From Streptomyces sp. 3214.6 (GTDB lineage Bacteria; Actinomycetota; Actinomycetes; Streptomycetales; Streptomycetaceae): DNA of 64,000 bases. The translations under genes were made by a program, and so were the position numbers. Location: positions 3,162,001 to 3,226,000 of the forward strand of contig NZ_LT670819.1 of NCBI RefSeq assembly GCF_900129855.1, given 5' to 3'. Each line of letters starts with the position of its first letter. Position 1 is the first letter of the stretch. The notes under the pieces were generated by a model. The model ran no database searches. It had not been told where the DNA came from and worked only from the letters and a program-made list of their open reading frames with translations. Positions 32,564 to 42,585 of this stretch are shown piece after piece.

Positions 32564-34372
32564 GGGCCTTGACCCAAGGCCGGGTAGTTAGGGCTTGCAG
32601 AGCATTAACCCGTAGCTTCCCGCCGGTCGTTTCGTTGGCGTGGTATGGGCGCATCGGAGGGGCAACGGGCGGCTCTGGCAGCCAAGCTCGAGGCGATCTT
32701 CCCGCATCTCGACGAGCGGCAGCGGCGTCTGCTGATAGGAGCGGAAGCCCGGTCGATCGGCCATGGCGGGATCAGGCTGGTTGCCGGGGCCGCCGGGGTG
32801 CGGGAGGCCACGGTGTCGCTGGGTGCGGATGAACTGGAATCCGGCGAGGCCCCGTTGGGGCGGGTGCGCCGGGTGGGCGGGGGCCGCAAGCGGACGGTCG
32901 ATCTGGACCTGGGACTTCGTCCGGCGCTGCTGGCCCTGGTCGAGCCGGATGTGCGGGGTGATCCGATGTCGCCGTTGCGCTGGACGACGAAGTCCACCCG
33001 TCATCTGGCCGCCGAACTCACCCGCCAGGGTCACCGGATATCCGCCGACACCGTCGCCGACGTGCTGCGCGAGGAAGGCTTCAGCCTCCAGGGGAACGCC
33101 AAGACCATCGAAGGCCGGCAGCACCCCGACCGGGACGGCCAGTTCCGCTACATCAACGAGCAGGCCAAGAACCATATCGACGCCGGGGACCCGGTGATCA
33201 GCGTCGATACGAAGAAGAAGGAAATCGTGGGGTCGTACAGGAACGGCGGCCGCGAGTGGCGGCCCGCAGGCGACCCGGTCCAGGTCAGCACTCATGACTT
33301 CCCGGACAAAGAACTCGGGAAGGCCGTGCCCTACGGCATCTACGACCTGGCCGCGAACACCGGCTGGGTCAGTGTCGGCACCGACCATGACACCGCCGCC
33401 TTCGCCGTGGAATCCATCCGCCGCTGGTGGAAGGGCCGCGGCCAGGAGGACTACCCGCATGCCGGACGACTGCTGATCACCGCCGATGCGGGCGGTTCCA
33501 ACGGCTACCGGACCCGCGCCTGGAAGGCCGAACTCGCCGCCCTGGCCCTGGAGACGGGACTAGACATCACTGTCTGTCACTTTCCTCCCGGCACTTCGAA
33601 GTGGAACCGGATCGAGCACCGGCTGTTCTCCCACATCACCATGAACTGGCGCGGCAGGCCCCTGACCAGCCACGAGATCATCGTGCAGTCCATCGCCGCG
33701 ACCAGCACCCGCACCGGCCTGAGAGTCCACGCGGAACTCGATACCACCGCCTATGAGACGGGGATCCGTATCGGCGACGGGCAGATGGAAGCCCTGCCCC
33801 TGACCCGCCACGACTGGCACGGCGACTGGAACTACACCCTCCGCCCCGAGGCATACGCCCAGGTCAATGACGCCCCGGACCCCTTCGACCAGCCGAGCCC
33901 CGACCTCTCCTGGCTCTGCCACCCGGCCCTGACCGGGCTGCCGCCACACGAGTGGGACACCCTCATCACCACGCTGACCACCCTGCACGAGGCCCAGCGC
34001 GAGACGCACCTGGACAAACGACGCGGCCACCGGCCACGCGCCAAGGGCGACGGCAACACCGGACGCCGCCCGATCCTCACCCTCGCCGACCGGCTCCTGG
34101 CCGCCGTCCTCCATTACCGGCACGGCCTACCCCAGATCGCTATCGCCGCCCTGTTCAATGTCCGGCCCGAGACAATCAACCGGCGCCTGAGGGACATCCG
34201 GGAACTGCTGGCAACCGCAGGCCACGACCTCCACCCCGACAAACCCCAACTCGCCACCCTGGACGACCTGTTCAACCTGGCACGCGAGGCAGGCATCATC
34301 ACCGCGCTAGAGATCAAGACTGCGAGTTAATGCTCTGCAAGCCCTTAACTACCCGGCCTTGGGTCAAGGCCC
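32564..34372 (+). mobile_element. ISAzo13-like insertion sequence with 45/46-bp inverted repeats
   Basis: The left end (32564-32608) and right end (34327-34372) are inverted copies differing by one inserted base; each begins gggccttgacccaaggccgg and ends in gagcattaa. They enclose a single transposase gene. A target duplication is not obvious; the flanks read gattc and gtcgcg. The right IR starts 3 bp before the transposase stop codon ends, so the IS is compact and looks intact. Confidence 0.9.
32645..34330 (+). CDS. ISAzo13-family transposase
   Basis: 561 residues, with an N-terminal HTH region (RSIGHGGIRLVAGAAGVREATVSLG) and a DDE core. The catalytic acids are in VISVDTKKKEIVGSYRNGG, LLITADAGGSNGYR and SKWNRIEHRLFSHITMNW. 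The set is typical of the ISAzo13 (Rhodopirellula-type) transposases. The C-terminal extension (LTLADRLLAAVLHYRHGLPQIAIAALFNV) is a second HTH. Full length and no visible frame break, so it is probably active. Confidence 0.92.
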   Translation: MGASEGQRAALAAKLEAIFPHLDERQRRLLIGAEARSIGHGGIRLVAGAAGVREATVSLGADELESGEAPLGRVRRVGGGRKRTVDLDLGLRPALLALVEPDVRGDPMSPLRWTTKSTRHLAAELTRQGHRISADTVADVLREEGFSLQGNAKTIEGRQHPDRDGQFRYINEQAKNHIDAGDPVISVDTKKKEIVGSYRNGGREWRPAGDPVQVSTHDFPDKELGKAVPYGIYDLAANTGWVSVGTDHDTAAFAVESIRRWWKGRGQEDYPHAGRLLITADAGGSNGYRTRAWKAELAALALETGLDITVCHFPPGTSKWNRIEHRLFSHITMNWRGRPLTSHEIIVQSIAATSTRTGLRVHAELDTTAYETGIRIGDGQMEALPLTRHDWHGDWNYTLRPEAYAQVNDAPDPFDQPSPDLSWLCHPALTGLPPHEWDTLITTLTTLHEAQRETHLDKRRGHRPRAKGDGNTGRRPILTLADRLLAAVLHYRHGLPQIAIAALFNVRPETINRRLRDIRELLATAGHDLHPDKPQLATLDDLFNLAREAGIITALEIKTAS

Positions 34373-34499
34373 GTCGCGTCACCGACCCCGCACCCGACAG
34401 CACTGTCACCCGAATGGCCCAACAAGGCGTGCCACCCACATGGGTGAAGATCAAGCTGATTAGTGCCCCAACCGAGGCAATCCGTGAAAGGGAAACCAA

Positions 34500-34703
34500 A
34501 TGCGCATTCGACGAACCCTCGCCGCCGTCATCGCCACAGCAGCCCTCGCCGGACCCGGCCTCATAGGTGTCGCCACCGCCACCGCCGCACAGGGTGCCCC
34601 ATCCTACGTCACCCCTTCTGAGTGCAGGCAGGGCGGCGGAACGGCCGATCTGACGGACAACCTCTGCAAGGGCGGTACGCACGACGGGGAGAAGATCGAC
34701 TAA
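34500..34703 (+). CDS. Small secreted two-Cys peptide, copy 1
   Basis: 67 residues: signal peptide MRIRRTLAAVIATAALAGPG ending ATATAAQGA, then a mature part of about 32 residues, SECRQGGGTADLTDNLCKGG, with two Cys. The ATG follows gaaaggga. It is similar to the gene at 35231 in signal peptide, first-Cys context (EC..GGGT against QC..QGGT) and length. Unrecognised. Confidence 0.65.
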   Translation: MRIRRTLAAVIATAALAGPGLIGVATATAAQGAPSYVTPSECRQGGGTADLTDNLCKGGTHDGEKID

Positions 34704-34713
34704 ACCGCACAAG

Positions 34714-34742
34714 GCGCCCCGCGGCCACGCACCGCGGGGCGC
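34714..34742. terminator. Terminator after the first secreted peptide gene
   Basis: gcgccccgcgg pairs perfectly with ccgcggggcgc over a 7-nt loop, 11 bp past the stop codon. Confidence 0.85.
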
Positions 34743-35230
34743 TCCCGCGCGAGGGCAGCCGGGAGAGTCGCAGGGACTGTGCCGAGCCGTCGGGCACGCT
34801 CGGTCCGAGTCGGCCCGGAAGCACGCGGGCGGGAGCTCCCGAACGCCGTCGCGCGCGAGCGCAGCGAGCTGCCAAGGTTTGCGCAGCCGTAGGCCGCACC
34901 CTTCGGCGTTTCAGGGGCGTGCCACAGACGTGCCGCTATGGGCCCGCAGGGTCCCTCTCGGACGGGCCGGAGGCCGCTCCCCCACTACCCCGGATCAGCC
35001 GGGCGAAGCGGTCGAGGTACGCCTTTACATCCGGCAGGAGTTCGGTCGGGAAGGCCACGGGGATTGTCGTCTTTTCTCTTCGCGCCGTTTAGCGGCGGAG
35101 GGGTCTGCGGCGCCCGCACACCACGACTCGCGTGTCTGCTCAGCGTCACCCATCCTGAGTAGTAGGCCGTGCCTGGCATAAGCCCGGTCATCCCGAAGCA
35201 CCGAACCAGGGCACGCGAGAGGAGAAGAGC
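34743..35230. other. Gap with one weak short ORF
   Basis: No confident gene. On the minus strand 34936-35058 a GTG-started 40-codon frame reads VAFPTELLPDVKAYLDRFAR then LIRGSGG, which looks more protein-like than its surroundings and may be a remnant; it has no clear ribosome site. Confidence 0.3.
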
Positions 35231-35437
35231 ATGCGTATACGACGACTGCTGGCGCTCGCGCTCGCCACAGCAACCCTGGCCGGCGTGAGCGCCGTCGGCG
35301 CCGCCACCGCTCAGGCAGCGACGTATCCGGCCATCTCGGCGGAACAGTGCACAGCCCAGGGCGGAACGGTCAACCAACTCCCCTACCGCGGCCCCACGTG
35401 CAGCTTCCCCGACGGGCACTCGGAAAGCATTACCTGA
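35231..35437 (+). CDS. Small secreted two-Cys peptide, copy 2
   Basis: 68 residues: signal peptide MRIRRLLALALATATLAGVS ending TAQAA, then TYPAISAEQCTAQGGTVNQL and a second Cys in GPTCSFPDG. The AGAGGAGAAG ribosome site is strong. Paralogous to the gene at 34500: the same MRIRR start, Ala-rich signal, and C-x3-GGT core. Function unknown; could be a signal, toxin or envelope peptide. Confidence 0.7.
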   Translation: MRIRRLLALALATATLAGVSAVGAATAQAATYPAISAEQCTAQGGTVNQLPYRGPTCSFPDGHSESIT

Positions 35438-35906
35438 GCACGCCGGGCCAGACGGGCGGGATGGCAGCCCTGGCATCATGCAGAATCGCCACGCACAAAT
35501 GACCTTTGGTGGTCTGGCAGATCCGCCAGGGCTCTCTACACAGATCGTGACGTGCGCGTACTACTCAACCTCCGGTGAGACGACACAACTCGGACCTGGT
35601 CTCCTGCCGCGCACACGAACCCTCTGCAGGCTGCGGTGACAGCTGTCTCTGACGGCAACGTCGGCGCGCTGAAACGGTCTTGACCGTTTCCCGGAGCACG
35701 TACTGCGCCTTGCCGTCAGCTCGGCAGGAAGGCGAGCCGTCCAGATGGGCGAGCGATTTTGGTCCGGGGACTTTCAGTACGTGGGAGGGGAGATACGGCC
35801 GAGCCAAGGGTCGCCGGGGCGGGATGTCGATCGCACACCGCCACGTCCGCTGCTCGGTCCTTTGAATCTGCGAGTTCCGACCAACCCCGGAGAGTAGGTG
35901 GGTCCC
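35438..35906. other. Gap with a 9-bp-arm palindrome
   Basis: No gene is supported. Positions 35671-35690 form gaaacggtc-tt-gaccgtttc, a perfect inverted repeat that could be a repressor operator, but it is not next to a start codon. Confidence 0.45.
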
Positions 35907-36179
35907 ATGTGCACATCGTCCCGCGCAGCCGGTCTCCTCACCGGCCTAGCCCTCGCCCTCGGCGTGGTCTTCGCCGCCCCCGCCGCCCATGCGGACATCC
36001 CGGCTTGCACGAACCTGGTCCAGGGGGCGGGCGTCGAAGTCTCGGATGCCGTCAGAACGGCGTGTACCCAAGGTGTGCACAATGACCTACAAGGCTGCGT
36101 GATGGGCCTGACCGACGCCGGCGTGCCGGGCGGCGCCGCGAACGGTGCCTGCCGGCTGGCGGCCAAGCCCCCTGCCTGA
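35907..36179 (+). CDS. Secreted small protein with paired Cys
   Basis: 90 residues: signal MCTSSRAAGLLTGLALALGV, ending AAPAAHA, then a mature part with ACTNLVQGAGVEVSDAVRTA, CTQGVHNDLQGCVMGLTDAG and NGACRLAAK, four Cys in two likely disulfides. The spacing resembles small helical secreted actinomycete proteins. ATG 35907 or the GTG nine bases earlier may be the start. Unrecognised. Confidence 0.6.
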   Translation: MCTSSRAAGLLTGLALALGVVFAAPAAHADIPACTNLVQGAGVEVSDAVRTACTQGVHNDLQGCVMGLTDAGVPGGAANGACRLAAKPPA

Positions 36180-36244
36180 GCCCGGCTGCGTTCACAGACC
36201 TCTGCGCTCGCCGACGGGCAGAACGGGCGGACGGCACAGCGACC

Positions 36245-36634
36245 GTGGATCTCACCGTGGACGGCGCCTACGGCGGGAACCTCCAGGTGACCAGTAAGAG
36301 CGCGAACGGCTGGGTCAGCGACGCGGCTTGGTGGGGTATCAGCTACGACACCACTCCCACCGTCGCTTCGGACGCCTGTCCGGAGACCGGTTCGGGCGGC
36401 GGCGTCGGCGTTCCTGGCACGTTCACGTTCACGCCGAAAGTGAAGGATGTCGTGAGCTACACGTACACCTTCAACAACGGTGACCCGGAGGTCACGGTCC
36501 CCGCGGACGCCAACCACACCGCGAGCATCGACTGGGCCCCGGCCTCGGCCGACTCGTACGACCTCACGGTCTACGCGACCACCCGCTCCGGCATGCAACT
36601 GGCGCCTTACGACTATTACTTCACTGTGAACTGA
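36245..36634 (+). pseudogene. Fragment of a secreted Ig/PKD-like protein
   Basis: Up to 129 residues of beta-sandwich-type sequence (FTFTPKVKDVVSYTYTFNNG, then WAPASADSYDLTVYATTRSG and YDYYFTVN). No signal peptide or ribosome site precedes the first GTG, and such repeats normally occur inside larger exported proteins. Best read as the end of a gene whose front part is lost. Confidence 0.5.
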
Positions 36635-36848
36635 AACCCGAAACGATCGCGATCGGCACGCCCAGGGCCCATCGAAGCCGCCGGTGGGGCCCAGCGGCCG
36701 CGACACACCGCCCTCACCCACTCAGCGTGGTGGGTCGTGTCCCGCGGCCGGACGAACAACGGCGAACAACCGCGAACAACCGCGAACGCCGACGGACGGA
36801 AACGGCCCCTGACCTGCCCAGAAAGACAAGGCGGGGGCCGTTGGTGCC

Positions 36849-37709
36849 TCAGGCGCCCAGGTAGACCGGGGGCTTCTGGGTCTTGCCGTAGACGTAGCCG
36901 CTGAGGGTGCCGTCGGCGCCCAGGACGACCAGGGTGACGTCGTCCTGCTGGACGGACGGCCGGCCCTTGGCGTATTCGACGGAGAACGTGCCGTGGCTGG
37001 TGGTCAGCTGCGCCCCGTAGACACCCGCGCGCTTGACGAGCTTCACCGTGGCGCCGTTGGCAAGCTTGTAGCGGCCGAGACGCGGGTTCGCGGCGGTCTT
37101 GGCCCCGGTCCAGGTGGCGGTCGTGCCGTCGGGGTTCAGCACGAGCGTGCGGCTGCCGAACAGGGCGGCGCCGGCGCGACCGTGCGCGTCGATGAACCGC
37201 ACCAGCTTGCCGCTCTGGTAGACGCGGGCCTGGTAGTGGCTAGCGGAGATCTTGAAAATCTGTGCGGCCGTACGGGAGTCGAGACGCAGGGTGCGCGCGA
37301 GTCTGCCGCTCTGCGTGCAGTCGGCGGACAGCACCGGGAAGGCGGTGGACTTCCAGGGGGTGGACCCGCCCTCGCTGCGCTGCCCGAAGACGGGCCTGGC
37401 GCTGAGCACTCCGGTGATCCGCAGACCATTGGCCGAGTCGACGGTCCTGCTCTGGTCGACGGTCGAGACGAGGTGACCCTTCTCGTCGAGGAGCTTGGCG
37501 GACGCGCCATTGTCGGCGCTGTTGACCAGCTTGACCTTCCAGCCGCCGAAGACGGAGGGGATGGTCTTGGTGGCAACGCAGGCGCTGCTCGTGGAGGACG
37601 CGGCCGTAGTGGCGGCGCCGGCGGCCGTGGCCGTGGCCGTCACGACAGAAGCGGTGGCCGTACCCACGAGGGCGACGATGGCGAGGGCGGTACGGAGTGC
37701 GGTGCGCAT
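36849..37709 (-). CDS. Secreted hypothetical protein, 286 aa
   Basis: The signal peptide MRTALRTALAIVALVGTATA runs to about residue 32 (AGAATTAA), followed by a beta-rich protein: ACVATKTIPSVFGGWKVKLV, SADCTQSGRLARTLRLDSRT, VRFIDAHGRAG, LVLNPDGTTATW. Start ATG 37709 places the signal correctly; the longer frame adds an acidic lead. The regular Gly/Asp-turn strands suggest a propeller-like or lipocalin-type fold. No enzyme motif is recognised. Confidence 0.65.
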   Translation of the reverse strand: MRTALRTALAIVALVGTATASVVTATATAAGAATTAASSTSSACVATKTIPSVFGGWKVKLVNSADNGASAKLLDEKGHLVSTVDQSRTVDSANGLRITGVLSARPVFGQRSEGGSTPWKSTAFPVLSADCTQSGRLARTLRLDSRTAAQIFKISASHYQARVYQSGKLVRFIDAHGRAGAALFGSRTLVLNPDGTTATWTGAKTAANPRLGRYKLANGATVKLVKRAGVYGAQLTTSHGTFSVEYAKGRPSVQQDDVTLVVLGADGTLSGYVYGKTQKPPVYLGA

Positions 37710-38079
37710 GACGGCTCCTGGCGATTCGGCTTCTGCCGCGCCGGCCTCTCTGACCAGCGAGAACAACGTTATTGGGTCACGCGTTCCGGAACCGTCGGCC
37801 CCATGTCACAGGCATGCGACAAGCCGTCTTTCCCGCCCGGGTTGCCGCTCATCGGTCTGGCAGTAATGGGCCTGGTCCCTGATTCGGCCGGCGCTCTCGC
37901 CGTCGTAGCCGACTGTCGTCGGCCGAGGTTCGTGCCACTGCCGTACCACATGCAGGGGTCAGCCACGGGCAACAGAGGTGTCGGACGGAGATGACCGACT
38001 CGCGGTGGTCCTGTGCATTCAGCGCATACTGACGGTTCGCCCGGTAAGGGAAGCGGTCTCCGAGCAGGCAGGGTAACTC

Positions 38080-38751
38080 ATGGGAAATGCACGTAAGTTC
38101 TTCATACCGGCCGCCGCCGTAGCAGCGCTGCTGGCAGTCTCGGGGTGTTCGGAGGATAAGCCGGCCGCCCAGGCTTCCCCGTCTGAGCTCGCTCACTACA
38201 CTGCCGCTCCCGGCCCGGCGACTCCGACGCAGAGCCCGACGACGGCCGCGCCCGCGGAGTGCGTGAAGACCAGTGGCATGAGCGTCAAGCAGCTGACTGA
38301 CTATCTGAAGAATCTACGCAGCGCCAGCGGCGAATACCAGACCAGGGGCTTGACCCTGGACTCCTCCGGCCTGAACTTCATCCCGGAGGCGATCCAGAGA
38401 CCGTGCGAGGCAGTGACGGTAAAGCTCGCCCGTTATTGGGTCGACGTCAAGAAGAAGAGGGAGGCGACCGCCGTCAGCCCAGCCCGCTACGAGTACCAGT
38501 ACACGCTGATCGACGTCACGGCCCACAAGGCCGGCCCGCAGGATGGCAGAGTCCCCGACACCGCGCCGCCGGGGGGCGGCGACTGCCAGGGCTCGGTTTC
38601 GGTGGTCTACCTCGGCAAAGACATTCCGCTGCAAGCCCTGCCGTACGACCTGGAGCTGATCGATGCAACAGCGCCGGTCCCGGTCAAGGTGGACGGCGAC
38701 GGAGTGCTGTCCGCGGTTTACATCTCGCCCCTCGGCGTGGCGTCCTGCTGA
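38080..38751 (+). CDS. Putative lipoprotein
   Basis: 223 residues: signal MGNARKFFIPAAAVAALLAV with lipobox LAVSGC, then a Ser/Thr/Pro linker (SPSELAHYTAAPGPATPTQS). The outer domain has Cys in ECVKTSGM, RPCEAV, GDCQGS and a final VASC. Expected to be anchored on the outer face of the membrane. The ATG is preceded by a weak AGGGTAAC. Not part of a recognised family; it lies just before the antibiotic cluster. Confidence 0.7.
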   Translation: MGNARKFFIPAAAVAALLAVSGCSEDKPAAQASPSELAHYTAAPGPATPTQSPTTAAPAECVKTSGMSVKQLTDYLKNLRSASGEYQTRGLTLDSSGLNFIPEAIQRPCEAVTVKLARYWVDVKKKREATAVSPARYEYQYTLIDVTAHKAGPQDGRVPDTAPPGGGDCQGSVSVVYLGKDIPLQALPYDLELIDATAPVPVKVDGDGVLSAVYISPLGVASC

Positions 38752-38936
38752 CCGTCATTCGGGCGGGGGTCTCGCCGCGGTAGCAGCGAGTTGGCCGGTG
38801 GTCCGGTCTTGTCGCTCGTCGTGTGAGCGGTGGCGACCTGGTCGAGCCGGGGCACCGGCTACCGAGTCGCGTCCGGTTCAAGTCACGGTGGTGGGACGTC
38901 CGTCCACGTACTGCCGGCGTATGCGTCGGCCCTACG

Positions 38937-38985
38937 CGGAAGCGGCGTCTCCGAGAGGTTTTTCGCCTCGGAGACGCCGCTTCCG
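38937..38985. terminator. Strong hairpin, 19-bp stem
   Basis: cggaagcggcgtctccgag (38937-38955) is perfectly complementary to 38967-38985, with a loop containing ttttt. A boundary element between the lipoprotein gene and the cluster. Confidence 0.85.
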
Positions 38986-39000
38986 TATTCGGGGTGGGAG

Positions 39001-39059
39001 AGCCACGGCAGCTCGGGGTTAGCCGACGGGGGAGACGACCGACCCCGGCTGCCGTGGCT
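39001..39059. terminator. Second hairpin, end of the exporter operon
   Basis: agccacggcagc (39001-39012) pairs with gctgccgtggct (39048-39059), with partial pairing further in. It stands 15 bp beyond the drrB stop on the minus strand. Confidence 0.75.
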
Positions 39060-39074
39060 CGTTCGGGGGCGCCG

Positions 39075-39925
39075 TCAGGTGCGGCTCTTGGCGCGGTAGA
39101 GGTGCATGGTCAGCGGGGCGAAGATCACCGTGATGATTCCGCAGGCCAGCAGGACCCAGCCGATGTCGGCGCCGCTCGCATCGCCGTGGACCAGTCCGCG
39201 TACGGCGGTGGCCGCGTTGCTGACGGGGTTGACCTTGACGATCGCCTCCATCCAGCCGGGCATCGTCTCGGGCTCCACGAAGATGTTGCTCGTGAAGACC
39301 AGGGGGAACATCACCAGCATGCTGGAGCCGGACACCGTCTCGGGCGCCTTGGCGACCACGCCCAGGGCGGCGAAGATCCAGCTGACGCTCACCGCGAATA
39401 CCAGCAGCAGGAGCATCGCGGCCAGCACGCCGCCCACTCCGCCGTCGGGGCGGAAGCCCAGCGCCAGGCCGACACCCATCGTGGTGGTCATCGCCAGCAC
39501 GTAGCGGACGATGTCGCCGAGAAGGCTGCCCACGATGGTGGCCGGCTGCCAGAACGGCAGGGTCCGGAAGCGGTCGTAGATGCCCCGGGTGATGTCCATG
39601 TTGAGCGCGGTGCCTGTGTAGACAGTCGGCATCACGACCGTCTGCACGAGGACGCCCGGCAGGAAGTACTGGAGGTATTCCTTGGTCGATCCGGCGAACG
39701 CGCCGCCGAAGAGATAGGTGAAGGTCAGCAGGAAGATGACGGGCATCAGCGTGACGTCGAACAGCACGGCCACGCCGTAGTGCTTCATCTTCCGCATCGT
39801 CCGCCAGGCCGAGACCCGTACGGCGGTCAGCGGGTTGGGGCGGGAGGGGCGGATCTGACTGCTGAGGGCCTTGCGCAGGGCGTCGGTGGGCACGCCGGGG
39901 GTGGCCGTCGTCTCGGATGTGACGG

Positions 39926-39929
<4 letters not shown>
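39075..39929 (-). CDS. drrB: ABC-2 type permease of a DrrAB-like exporter
   Basis: 284 residues with the six helices of ABC-2 permeases: [88 protein letters not shown] and [16 protein letters not shown]. The cytosolic N-terminus ends with [20 protein letters not shown]. It is the membrane partner of the ATPase just upstream, whose stop it overlaps as ATGA. The length matches daunorubicin DrrB; efflux of the anthracycline product and self-resistance are inferred. Confidence 0.88.
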
Positions 39930-40906
<977 letters not shown>

Positions 40907-41012
40907 TCTGTGACTCCTTGGTCCTGATGCGCCACGAGGGGCTGTGCGCCATGGCGGACGCACCGGGAGAGCCCCCGGACGGGAGGGCGGAAAAGAACGG
41001 CACCCCGGTTCA

Positions 41013-41076
41013 GTAATCAAATTTGATTACCCATCCAAGCTAGGGCACGGACGGCCCACTATGCAAGTTTGATTAG
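41013..41076. promoter_or_regulatory. PadR-type operator between padR and drrA
   Basis: gtaatcaaatttgattac (41013-41030) is a perfect 18-bp palindrome. A second, imperfect half (caagtttgattag) lies at 41064-41076. Related palindromes occur at 46462 and 46511. AT-rich palindromes in otherwise high-GC DNA next to a PadR gene are typical of its binding sites. Confidence 0.82.
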
Positions 41077-41095
41077 TGAAGTGTGCGAAGGCCCG

Positions 41096-41701
41096 TCAGT
41101 GCACCAACGGCTCGATGAGGGACCGCCAGGCTCCCGGCATCCCGAAGGTGCTCTCGTGCTCGCCCGCCATCTCGTACTCCCCGGATGTCACCCGTTCCAG
41201 CAGGTCACGAGTCCATTCCACGCTGAGGTCGGCATACCGTGCCCGCATCGTCCACAGCTCGCGAAGATGCGGTGGCAGCGCCTCGGCGTCGACCGCGGAC
41301 GACTCGCGCAGCACCGCGCGCTGGGTCTCCAGGACCGCCAGCCGCGTGGAGAGCACGGAGACGGCACGGTCACGGGTGAGCGCGGGCAGCAGTGCGAGGC
41401 CGGCGCTGAGCATGTCGGCACGGTGCTCGGGCCGTTCCAGGGCGTCGACGAGCAGCCGGAAGAACTCCTTGTCCCCCTCGGGGGTCAGGCTGTAGTCCAC
41501 CCGCCCCGGCCAGTCCGCGATCTCGCTGGCTTCCAGGAGGCCGGCCTTCGCCAGCTGCCGCAGGGCGTGGTAGATCGAACCGGGTTTGACGTTGGCCCAG
41601 TCGTCGATCCCCCAGGACAGCAGCTCGGCGCGGACCCGATAGCCATGCGTCCTCCCGAAGCCGCGTACCACCCCGAGGACCAATAACCTCGTCGCCGACA
41701 T
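41096..41701 (-). CDS. PadR-family repressor
   Basis: 201 residues. The winged HTH is at the start: MSATRLLVLGVVRGFGRTHG, then GYRVRAELLSWGIDDWANVKPGSIYHALRQLAKAGLLEA and a wing YSLTPEGDKEF. A Vir-like C-terminal dimerisation domain follows (ALPPHLRELWTMRARYADLS). PadR repressors often control ABC efflux and are released by the exported drug. It lies 190 bp upstream of drrA on the same strand, with the palindrome between. ATG 41701 is preferred to GTG 41707. Confidence 0.9.
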   Translation of the reverse strand: MSATRLLVLGVVRGFGRTHGYRVRAELLSWGIDDWANVKPGSIYHALRQLAKAGLLEASEIADWPGRVDYSLTPEGDKEFFRLLVDALERPEHRADMLSAGLALLPALTRDRAVSVLSTRLAVLETQRAVLRESSAVDAEALPPHLRELWTMRARYADLSVEWTRDLLERVTSGEYEMAGEHESTFGMPGAWRSLIEPLVH

Positions 41702-41709
41702 CGTCACCC

Positions 41710-41753
41710 CGTTCCGTCTGGTGCGGCGTTCCGTCTGGTGCGGCGTTCCGCCT
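41710..41753. repeat. 17-bp tandem repeat upstream of padR
   Basis: cgttccgtctggtgcgg is present twice exactly, with a third truncated copy, immediately upstream of the padR start where its promoter should lie. Confidence 0.85.
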
Positions 41754-41848
41754 GCCTGCCGCTCGCCTGCGCGTCAGCATAGTGAGCGGCCCGGGGCGCG
41801 GCGAAGGGCTCCCGGACGGGGTCGATCCGACGCGAGGGGACACCCCGA

Positions 41849-41881
41849 CCCGGGGGTGCGGGGCACGCCCGCACCCCCGGG
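41849..41881. terminator. Terminator after the SnoaL2-like gene
   Basis: cccgggggtgcggg and cccgcacccccggg form a perfect 14-bp stem with a 5-nt loop between the SnoaL-like stop and padR. Confidence 0.85.
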
Positions 41882-41927
41882 CTCCCGCCGGTGGAGCGGC
41901 ACACCGGCGGCTGAACGACCGGGCAGG

Positions 41928-42365
41928 TCAGGCGCTTGCTTCCAGCTCGACCTTCGGAACGTCCGGCAGCTTGCCCAACTGGACCAGCAGGGGGCGCATG
42001 TTGATGACGTCCCAGTGCTCCACGACCTTGGCGTCGGCGAAGCGCAGCTCCTCCACCAGGTGCCAGCTGACGCGCTGTCCGGTCGGTTTCACGCCCATGA
42101 ACTCGTTCTGGTGGGTGGCGGTCACGGTGATGCGCAGGATGACCCGGTCCTCCTCGGCCATGATGCTCTTGACTTCGAGCTGGAGATCGGGGAACGCCTT
42201 CAGCCCGGCCTCCATGAGTTTGATCATGTCGGCGGAACTCACCTCCGTGTCCTCGGAGTAGTGCACGATGTCCGGCGACCAGTGCTTGATGATCCCGCTC
42301 AGGTCCCACCGGTTCCAGGCGGCGACCATCTCCAGACACAACGCCTTGCGCTCGGCCAATGACAT
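41928..42365 (-). CDS. SnoaL-like (NTF2 fold) protein, SnoaL2-type hydroxylase component candidate
   Basis: 145 residues of the SnoaL fold: MSLAERKALCLEMVAAWNRW, DLSGIIKHWSPDIVHYSEDT, then LKAFPDLQLEVKSIMAEEDR and VEHWDVINMRPLLVQLG. Unlike the AknH-type cyclase at 47453, it has the D(V/I)xxxSED and HWD patterns closer to the SnoaL2/AclR hydroxylase-type members. It is transcribed away from an NmrA-type reductase 220 bp off, matching the known SnoaL2/SnoaW two-component 1-hydroxylation. The subfunction is inferred; it could instead be an accessory cyclase. Confidence 0.65.
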   Translation of the reverse strand: MSLAERKALCLEMVAAWNRWDLSGIIKHWSPDIVHYSEDTEVSSADMIKLMEAGLKAFPDLQLEVKSIMAEEDRVILRITVTATHQNEFMGVKPTGQRVSWHLVEELRFADAKVVEHWDVINMRPLLVQLGKLPDVPKVELEASA

Positions 42366-42585
42366 GGCGATTCCTCACAGTCTCGCGGACGATGTCACGC
42401 CAGCCTCCCCCCGACCCGCACGAGAACCCCTGGTGTGTCGCTCCAGTCCTGCTGGAGCGGCGCGGGCGGGTGCGGATCCATCGGGGCTCACCGGGTCCTC
42501 TAGCCCGGCACGCCAGCCTTGGCGTCCTGCAATCGCCCTCCGGAGGACTTCCGGGGGGTACCGCTTCGCTTGCCGAGGAGGGGCC

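Larger units (their letters stand above)
26932..34499. mobile_element. Second, degenerate integrative element (right end not located)
   Basis: Starts at the 43-bp att copy and contains an integrase broken by an in-frame stop, xis, an iteron array, and replication genes (ATPase, primase-polymerase). There is no tra or rep of the first type. An insertion sequence interrupts it before the primase. The given right limit is only a guess, as no right att site could be seen. Confidence 0.6.

Noticed and set aside
32564..34372. A target-site duplication of the IS
   Set aside because: The flanks gattc and gtcgcg do not match. Either the duplication has decayed or the ends are misplaced by a base or two, so none is claimed.
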